Shown here one piece after another: positions 1 to 6,500 of a DNA stretch of 16,119 nucleotides. The translations under genes were made by a program, and so were the position numbers. Numbering within the stretch: the first letter of the stretch is position 1; every line of letters starts with the position of its first letter. The notes under the pieces are model-generated. The model searched no databases. It saw nothing but the letters and a program-made list of their open reading frames with translations, and was not told the DNA's origin. The DNA is taken from NCBI GenBank assembly GCA_905205195.1, contig CAJLCS010000040.1, positions 1 to 16,119 of the forward strand, read 5' to 3'. This stretch comes from an uncultured Eubacteriales bacterium (GTDB lineage Bacteria; Bacillota; Clostridia; Oscillospirales; Oscillospiraceae).

Positions 1-1
1 C

Positions 2-1555
2 GCCACCCAGATCATCGCCCAGGTGGCCTCCAACCAGTACGGCGGCCAGTCCATCAGCCTGACCCATCTGGCCCCCTTTGTGCAGATCAGCCGGGAAAAA
101 ATCCGCCGCAGCGTAGAAAGCGAAATGCAGACCATCGGCGTCACCCCCAGCGAGGAAGCCATCGCCAAGGTGGTGGAGGACCGGCTCCGGGATGAAGTCA
201 GCCGCGGCGTGCAGACCATCCAGTATCAGGTGGTTACTCTGATGACCACCAACGGCCAGGCCCCCTTCATCACCGTCTTTATGTACCTCAACGAGGCCCG
301 CAACGAGCAGGAGAAGAAGGATCTGGCGCTGATTATCGAGGAAATGCTGCGCCAGCGCTATCAGGGCGTCAAAAACGAAAAGGGCGTGTGGATCACACCC
401 GCCTTCCCCAAGCTGATTTATGTGCTGGAGGACGACAATATCACCGAGGACGCCCCCTACTGGTACCTGACCCGTCTGGCCGCCGAATGTACCGCCAAGC
501 GGATGGTGCCCGACTACATCAGTGAAAAGAAAATGCTGGAGCTGAAAATCGACAAGAACGGCGAGGGCCACTGCTACACCTGCATGGGCTGCCGCTCCTT
601 CCTGACGCCCTATGTGGACGAAAACGGCAAGCCCAAGTACTACGGCCGGTTCAATCAGGGCGTGGTCACCATCAATCTGGTGGACGTGGCCCTTTCCTCC
701 GGCAAGGATATGGACAAATTCTGGGAAATCTTCGACGAGCGGCTGGAGCTGTGCCACCGGGCGCTGATGTGCCGCCACGAGCGTCTGAAGGGCACCCTGT
801 CCGACGCCGCCCCCATTCTGTGGCAGTACGGTGCCCTGGCCCGCCTGCAGAAGGGGGAGCCGATTGACAAGCTGCTCTACGGCGGCTACTCCACCATTTC
901 TCTGGGCTATGCGGGCCTGTACGAATGCGTGAAGTATATGACCGGCCACTCCCACACCAACCCGGACGCCAAGCCCTTTGCGCTGCACGTCATGCAGCAC
1001 ATGAACGACGCCTGCAAAAAGTGGAAGGCCCAGCACAACATCGACTTCTCCCTCTACGGCACCCCGCTGGAATCCACCACCTATAAGTTCGCCAAATGTC
1101 TGCAAAAGCGGTTCGGCATCGTGCCCGGCATCACCGACAAGAACTATATCACCAATTCCTATCACGTCCATGTGTCCGAGCCGATTGACGCCTTCACCAA
1201 GCTGGCCTTTGAATCCGAGTTCCAGCAGCTCAGCCCCGGCGGTGCCATCAGCTATGTGGAAGTGCCCAATATGCAGCAGAATATCGACGCCGTGCTGGAG
1301 GTCATGAAGTATATCTACGACCACATCATGTACGCCGAGCTGAACACCAAGTCGGACTACTGCCAGTGCTGCGGCTACGACGGCGAAATCGAAATCGTGG
1401 AGGATGACGGCAAGCTGGTCTGGAAATGCCCCCAGTGCGGCAACACGGATCAGAGCAAAATGAATGTGGCCCGCCGGACCTGCGGCTACATCGGCACCCA
1501 GTACTGGAATCAGGGCCGCACCCAGGAGATCAAGGACCGGGTCCTGCACCTGTAA
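2..1555 (+). CDS. nrdD: Anaerobic (class III) ribonucleoside-triphosphate reductase, 5'-truncated by window edge
   Basis: NrdD reduces ribonucleoside triphosphates to deoxyribonucleotides without oxygen, using a glycyl radical installed by the activase NrdG. The reading frame is open to the left edge, so the N-terminal part, where the family carries its ATP-cone domain, is missing. The GTG at 23 is internal, not a start. Numbering from that GTG, an HCYTCMGCRSF segment (about residues 183-193) carries the conserved MGCR cysteine of the active site. A four-cysteine zinc site near the C-terminus uses Cys447/Cys450 and Cys469/Cys472. The glycyl-radical motif RTCGYIG lies at 485-491, with the radical glycine probably Gly488 (codon 1484-1486). 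It is followed by the family's typical NQGRTQEIKDRVLHL tail, so the 3' end is complete and intact. In many Clostridia nrdG follows directly. Here a terminator and an opposite-strand gene follow instead, so the activase must be elsewhere. Confidence 0.96.
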   Translation, partial: ATQIIAQVASNQYGGQSISLTHLAPFVQISREKIRRSVESEMQTIGVTPSEEAIAKVVEDRLRDEVSRGVQTIQYQVVTLMTTNGQAPFITVFMYLNEARNEQEKKDLALIIEEMLRQRYQGVKNEKGVWITPAFPKLIYVLEDDNITEDAPYWYLTRLAAECTAKRMVPDYISEKKMLELKIDKNGEGHCYTCMGCRSFLTPYVDENGKPKYYGRFNQGVVTINLVDVALSSGKDMDKFWEIFDERLELCHRALMCRHERLKGTLSDAAPILWQYGALARLQKGEPIDKLLYGGYSTISLGYAGLYECVKYMTGHSHTNPDAKPFALHVMQHMNDACKKWKAQHNIDFSLYGTPLESTTYKFAKCLQKRFGIVPGITDKNYITNSYHVHVSEPIDAFTKLAFESEFQQLSPGGAISYVEVPNMQQNIDAVLEVMKYIYDHIMYAELNTKSDYCQCCGYDGEIEIVEDDGKLVWKCPQCGNTDQSKMNVARRTCGYIGTQYWNQGRTQEIKDRVLHL

Positions 1556-1572
1556 GCACTCAAGCAGCGTTT

Positions 1573-1606
1573 CGCGGCACGGAAAGTTCCGTGCCGCGAT
1601 GTTTTA
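1573..1606. terminator. Hairpin terminator between convergent nrdD and AraC gene
   Basis: A perfect inverted repeat has arms 1573-1584 and 1587-1598. The realistic hairpin is a 10-bp GC-rich stem with a 6-base AAAGTT loop. It starts 17 bases after the nrdD stop and is followed on the + strand by a short T-rich tract (GTTTTA). The stop codon of the opposite-strand regulator lies inside that tract, so the hairpin may serve both convergent genes. Confidence 0.75.
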
Positions 1607-2326
1607 TGCCCGTTTTCCCGCGCAGAGCGCCCTGGACAGAGCCGCCGCCGTCTCGTAGCCTACCCGGGGCGCCGTCCGGGTCAGCGTCTCCCCCGCTTCC
1701 AGCAGTCGCCGGGCCTCCATCAGTCGGTAGTTCCGCAGATAGGCATAGGGCGTCTGTCCCATGGCCGCCCGGAAGCGGCGGATGAAATAATTCTCCTCAA
1801 ATCCCACCTCCCGGGCAAGCTCCGCCACGGTCAGCGGCTGGGCAAACCGGGTCCGCACCGTCTCCACCGTGCGGCAGATCATCCGGTCCCGGCTCAGCGG
1901 GAGGGGCATCACCGCATCGGTCAGCCGCAGCAGCAGCTCCAGCAGGCTGCCGCTCAGCGCCGGTTCCGGCCGCGGCCCCGCCAGCCGGATGGCCAGCGTC
2001 AGCGCCGCCGCCAGATCGGATTCCTGCTCCGGAACGCAAAACAGCGGCTCCGGCGCAATCACCGGCGGCGTGGACAGAAAATCGAAATACAGGTGCCGGA
2101 TGGGATCGTCCGGGTCGCTCCAAAACCGATCCCGCAGGTTGTAGGGAAACAGGTACAGCCCGCCTGACCGGAAGGGGCGGCTCCGGCCGTCGCCGCCGGT
2201 ATAGCTGCCGGTGCCGCCGAGAATATAGTAAAGCCGCTGCACCTCAATGTCCCGGGACAGGTACCAGTTTCCCTTCGGCGGCGAGCCCACGCCGCAGGTG
2301 CTGACGGTCAGGGTAAGCGGTTCCAT
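1604..2326 (-). CDS. AraC-family transcriptional regulator
   Basis: A 240-residue regulator. The open frame extends upstream to 2719, but that would run through the divergent fucosidase gene. The ATG at 2326 is preceded by GGAGGGAA at proper spacing and begins a normal AraC protein (MEPLTLTVST). Residues about 20-100 look like the cupin-type effector-binding half (WYLSRDIEVQRLYYILGGTGSYT, then GGLYLFPYN). Residues about 150-235 are the DNA-binding half: helix-turn-helix 1 at 165-185 (VAELAREVGF) followed by the usual RFRAAMGQTPYAYLRNYRL segment. The second helix-turn-helix is degenerate. RVGYETAAALSRAL stands where families usually show a GF-x-YFSR-F pattern, and the protein stops soon after, about ten residues short of the usual G-x-x-P-x-x-YR end. 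Divergent from an alpha-L-fucosidase, it is likely that gene's activator and senses a fucose-related or other sugar. This is inference from context. Confidence 0.88.
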   Translation of the reverse strand: MEPLTLTVSTCGVGSPPKGNWYLSRDIEVQRLYYILGGTGSYTGGDGRSRPFRSGGLYLFPYNLRDRFWSDPDDPIRHLYFDFLSTPPVIAPEPLFCVPEQESDLAAALTLAIRLAGPRPEPALSGSLLELLLRLTDAVMPLPLSRDRMICRTVETVRTRFAQPLTVAELAREVGFEENYFIRRFRAAMGQTPYAYLRNYRLMEARRLLEAGETLTRTAPRVGYETAAALSRALCAGKRA

Positions 2327-2345
2327 GGCGTTCCCTCCAAAAAGT

Positions 2346-2376
2346 CGATTTTGGCCGATTTCCCGGCGATTCCGGC
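2346..2376 (+). promoter_or_regulatory. Three phased CGATT direct repeats, candidate AraC-type binding site
   Basis: CGATT occurs at 2346, 2356 and 2367, each followed by a short pyrimidine/G stretch ending GGC. The 10- and 11-base spacings place the copies on the same face of the helix. The array ends two bases before the -35 element of the fucosidase promoter. AraC-type activators commonly bind direct repeats in this position, so this is a plausible target of the adjacent regulator. Binding is inferred. Confidence 0.45.
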
Positions 2377-2378
2377 CG

Positions 2379-2407
2379 TGGACAATCCGTCTCTTTTTCT
2401 TTATAAT
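2379..2407 (+). promoter_or_regulatory. Sigma-A type promoter of the fucosidase gene
   Basis: The -35 is TGGACA (2379-2384) and the -10 is TATAAT (2402-2407), separated by exactly 17 bases. Transcription would start near 2414 and give a leader of about 45 bases with a GGAGG site (2447-2451) before the ATG at 2459. On the opposite strand a weaker candidate for the regulator gene (TTGCTT 2431-2426, 17-base spacer, TATTAT 2408-2403) overlaps the same -10 region. Confidence 0.7.
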
Positions 2408-2458
2408 AATCCCGGAATTCCAAAAAAGCAAGAATGATTTTGAATCGGAGGTTCTGTC

Positions 2459-3478
2459 ATGGATAACAAGCAGTGGTTCCGGCAGGCGAAATTCGGCATG
2501 ATGATTCATTTTGGCCTTTACTCCCTGCCTGCGGGAGAATGGAAGGGCAAACGGATGCGTGGTATCGGCGAATGGCTTCAGGCCACCTTCCGGATCCCCA
2601 ACGCAGAGTACGGCGCGCTGGCCGGGGCCTTCAACCCCATCTGTTTTGACGCCGAGCAGTGGGTCCGCACCGCCAAGGAGGCCGGGATGGAGTATTTCGT
2701 CATCACCAGCAAGCACCACGACGGCTTTGCCCTGTTCGACTCGGCCTATGACGACTACAACATCGTCAAAGCCACCCCCTTCGGCCGGGATGTCATCGCC
2801 GAGGTGGGCGAGGCCTGCTACAAATACGGGCTGAAGCTGGGCCTATACTACTCCCAGGCGCTGGACTGGCACGAGCCGGACGGCGGCGGCTGGTCCTCCG
2901 GCTACACCCACGGCACGGATGCCGCCGGTGAGGTCTGCTGGACCAACGACTGGGACTTCCCCGACAACGACCGGAAGGACTACCGCCGGTGCTTTGAGGG
3001 CAAGATCAAAACCCAGGTCAAGGAGCTGCTGACCCGCTACGGCGACCTGGCGCTGATCTGGTTTGACACCCCCATCGACATTCCCGACGAGTTGAGCCGG
3101 GAACTGTACGATCTGGTCAAGCACTACCAGCCGGATTGTCTGGTCAACTCCCGCATCGGCAACGGCATGGGCGATTACCGCTCCACCGGTGACAATCAGG
3201 TGGACTTCGACGTGAAAACCGGTGCCTCTCACCGCCCCGGCGAAAGCGCCGTGGGCCATCGCACCGGACTTTACGAGTGCCCCGCCACCCTTAACGACAC
3301 CTGGGGCTACAAGTCCTTCGACAACAACTGGAAAAGCGCCGACAAGGTGCTGGAGCTGAAGCAGCGGCTCAACGCCCGGGGCATCAACTACCTGCTCAAC
3401 GTGGGGCCGGACTATCTGGGCCGGTTCCCTGCCCCGGCCATCGACATTCTCCGGGAAGTGGGAAAACGGCAGGGCTAA
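2459..3478 (+). CDS. GH29 alpha-L-fucosidase, cytoplasmic
   Basis: This enzyme hydrolyses terminal alpha-L-fucose from oligosaccharides with retention of configuration. The 339-residue protein starts MDNKQWFRQAKFGMMIHFGLYS, the standard GH29 opening strand. It carries the substrate-contact motif KHHDGF (85-90), IWFD with the likely nucleophile Asp203, and YECPATLNDTWGY (272-284), a segment typical of the family's second half. Glu273 there is a possible general acid/base, but that residue varies within GH29. It lacks the C-terminal beta-sandwich of longer GH29 enzymes, so it is at the short end of the family. There is no signal peptide or membrane segment, so it should act on imported fucosylated oligosaccharides. 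The start is supported by GGAGG seven bases upstream. It is monocistronic, between its own promoter and a strong hairpin, and divergent from an AraC regulator. Confidence 0.92.
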   Translation: MDNKQWFRQAKFGMMIHFGLYSLPAGEWKGKRMRGIGEWLQATFRIPNAEYGALAGAFNPICFDAEQWVRTAKEAGMEYFVITSKHHDGFALFDSAYDDYNIVKATPFGRDVIAEVGEACYKYGLKLGLYYSQALDWHEPDGGGWSSGYTHGTDAAGEVCWTNDWDFPDNDRKDYRRCFEGKIKTQVKELLTRYGDLALIWFDTPIDIPDELSRELYDLVKHYQPDCLVNSRIGNGMGDYRSTGDNQVDFDVKTGASHRPGESAVGHRTGLYECPATLNDTWGYKSFDNNWKSADKVLELKQRLNARGINYLLNVGPDYLGRFPAPAIDILREVGKRQG

Positions 3479-3500
3479 CGACACTCACAAACGTGCATAA

Positions 3501-3531
3501 AAGGGGCCGCAGCGTTGCCGCTGCGGCCCTT
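3501..3531. terminator. Bidirectional hairpin terminator between fucosidase and wall-anchored glycosidase
   Basis: An 11-bp perfect GC-rich stem has arms 3504-3514 and 3519-3529 and a TTGC loop. It is flanked by A-rich sequence on the left (AAAA at 3499-3502) and TT on the right. It sits 23 bases after the fucosidase stop and ends 11 bases before the stop of the opposite-strand glycosidase, so it can terminate both. Confidence 0.75.
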
Positions 3532-3539
3532 CTGTGTGA

Positions 3540-6500
3540 TTATCGGGTTTGCCGTTTGCCGAGCTCGTCTGCCAGCGTCAGAATGATCGCCAGGCTGAAC
3601 ACTGCCAGCAGCGTGAAGAACACCAGCGGCCGGTTGTCACCGGTAGACGGATTCTGGGGCTGTGCAGGCTGTGTCGGCTGCGGATCGGTGGGCGCCGGAT
3701 CCGTCGGTTTCGGATCGGTCGGCTTCGGGTCGGTGGGCGTCGGATCCGTCGGTTTCGGATCGGTCGGCTTCGGGTCGGTGGGCTTCGGGTCGGTGGGTTC
3801 CGGATCCGTCGGCTCCGGATCGGTGGGTTCCGGATCCGGCTGCTTGCTGTCATTGGCTGCCAGCAGCAGGTCGCCAAACTGGCTGACGTCGTTGCCGAGG
3901 CCGATACCGCTCATGTATTCCAGGAAGCCCTTCCGCACGCCGCCGTCATTGTCGTTCACCAGGACGGAGAAACCGACGCACAGGTTTTCGATGGCTTCAA
4001 ACCGGTCATTGGTCACCGCTTCCCAGGGAATGGCGGCTTCGTAAGTGGTGGTGGTCCCTTCCCGGGTCACCGCGAAGGTTTCCTCCGGCAGGGCGCCGGG
4101 TGCCCGGCCGATGCAGGCCAGCCACTGGTAGTTGGAAACGGTGCCGGTGGTGCCGTTCAGGGCAAATCCGGTCTGGCTGTTGCCCTCCAGGCCCGGCTCC
4201 GTGCTTCTGGCCGGGTCAACGGAGAACTGGATGCTGTCGCCCTGCCAGATGTTGTTGCCGGTGGCCTCCTGGAAATGCTCGTCGTCCGTCATCCGGATGG
4301 CCAGGTACAGCTTCTCCGCATCCCATTTCAGGTAGCCGACGGCTGCCGCATCCTCCGGGCCGTTCCAGTCGCCGCCCAGCTTGTGATAGTTCGGCAGGGG
4401 GAATTCCATGGCGTCGCCCCACTCCGCGTCGTCCAGGACGCCGTCGGTGGTCATGGTCTGCCAGGAAGCCCGCTCCACCGCCGCCAGGAAGCTGAGTTTC
4501 CTGGTCTGGACGGTTTCGGTGCCGTCATCGTCCACGGCCACCATCTTCACCACATAGGTATCCGGACCCCAGGCGGGCCACCGGAAGTTCAGCGTCTGGC
4601 TGCCGCCCGGCTCCACATCGTAGGGCAGCTCGCCCAGCAGCTGCGCCGGATCGGCGGACATATTGTAAAGCTTCATGGTGCCGGTCTTCCGGCCGCCGGC
4701 GGTAAAGTGGTTCACCGTCACGGCCACGGACCAATCCGTATAGTCCTTGGAGCTTTCCAGGTGGGGGGCGATCACATAGGGCCGCAGCTCCTTGACGGTC
4801 ACCGTCAGGATCTGGCTGCAATAGACCTCGCCGTTGTCGCCGATGGCCCGCAGGGAAACGGTATAGTTGCCGGTCTTGGTGCCCGCCGGAACCTGAACCG
4901 GAATCCGGTCCACGGTCGCCTCGGACGCCGCCGCGAAGGTGCCGCCGGTGGTGGTCCAGCCCGCGGGCAGACGCAGCTCATAGGTGCCGGTCAGCTTCGC
5001 AGCCTCGGCATCGCGGTGTACAGTAATCTGGGCAACGCCGCCGGCGGGAACCGTGTACTGGCTGTCCGCCTTAAAGCCGGCCTTGTTCAGCGTCAGGTCC
5101 TCCGCAAAGTCACCGGTCAGGTACACCGGCAGATCGGACAGGGAAACCGTCACGTCCTTGCCGGAAGTGCGGTTTTCGTTGCCGAACAGGTCGGTCACCA
5201 GAACGGTGCCGGACTTGGCCGACAGCGCCACCGTCTCGTTGGTACCCTCGGTAAACAGCACCAGCAGATCCTGCCGGGCGCCGGTTTTGTCGGTAAAGCG
5301 GAAGGCGTTGATGGCGCCGTCCAGCTTGGTCTGGCCCGCGTAGGTATAGCCGTCAATCACGGAAGTGAAGGCGCTGATGGCCGCGTAGCCGGGCTTGGCC
5401 GCGAAGGGCACCGTGGGGCCCTGCCAGCAGTCGATCAGGCCGAAGTTATTTTCGGTGTAGCTCCGGTCCACGCCGTCGTTCTGGAAGTCGTACCAGAAGA
5501 ACTTGTCGATCTTGTCGGCATTGGCCATGGTATACAACAGGGAGCGGACGCCGTAACCGGCCGCCACGCCCTCGGAGACGGTGGTACCGTCGTTGGTGGT
5601 GGGCCAGCCCATTTCGGTAATCCAGATGGGCAGCGGCTCCAGATTCCGGGATTCAAATTCTCCCGTCATAATGGCCACGTTGTTATCGACTCCGCCCTCC
5701 GGTTTCCGGGGATGGGTGTAGGGGTGCAGCACCACGGCGTCCATGGCTTCATACGCGCCGGGGTAGTCCAGCACGTCGCCGATGAATTTGGGATCGGTGT
5801 TGGCAATAGCCATGCCCAGGATGTAGGCGTCGGGATTGGCCTCCCGCACGGCCTTGCTGGCCGCCACCAGCAGCTTGGCATAGGCGGCACCGCCCCGGTC
5901 CTCCGGCGCCACGCTGCCGAGGCCGATGTTCCATTCGTTCCAGATCTCAAAATACTTCACCTTGCCGCGGTAACGGTTCACCAGCGCGGTGCAGTAGTTG
6001 GTAAAGGCGGTGATGGCTTCGTCCGTGGTGGGTGCGCCGCCGCCGTAAAGCTCGTTGCCGTAGTCCAGAATCAGCAGCGGCTCGATGTTGTTGGCCACCG
6101 CCTCGTCGATGAACCGGTCATAAGCACTGAAATCGTAAACGCCCTTCTCCTTTTCCACGCTGCCCCAGTAGATTTCGTCCCGGAGAAAGCGGATGCCGCC
6201 CTTGTTCATCAGGGGCAGATTGATGGAAGGATCGCTCTTGCGCTGGCCGTAGTGGGCGCAGGCGCCCAGCCAGTCCAGCTGGGTACCGGTGCGGACCCGG
6301 CTGAAGGGGAACTCCGTCCGGCAGCGCTCCTCGCCGTCCTGGGTCAGAACCTGAATGTCCAGGCTGTAAATGCCGTAGGCAGTGATGTCGCTCAGGAACG
6401 GCAACTCCACCCGGTTGGTGCCCGGCTCGGGCAGATGCTCCTGCCAGCTGCCGCTGGAGAGAACCAGCCCGTTATAGTCCTTCACCCAGTAATTGACGGT

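Noticed and set aside
2327..2719. N-terminal extension of the AraC frame up to 2719
   Set aside because: It would overlap the 5' third of the divergent fucosidase and its promoter, and has no domain. The ATG at 2326 has a good ribosome binding site and begins the family's normal N-terminus.
3672..3836. CRISPR-like array
   Set aside because: The 15-base units are contiguous with no spacers, and encode the in-frame proline-rich stalk.
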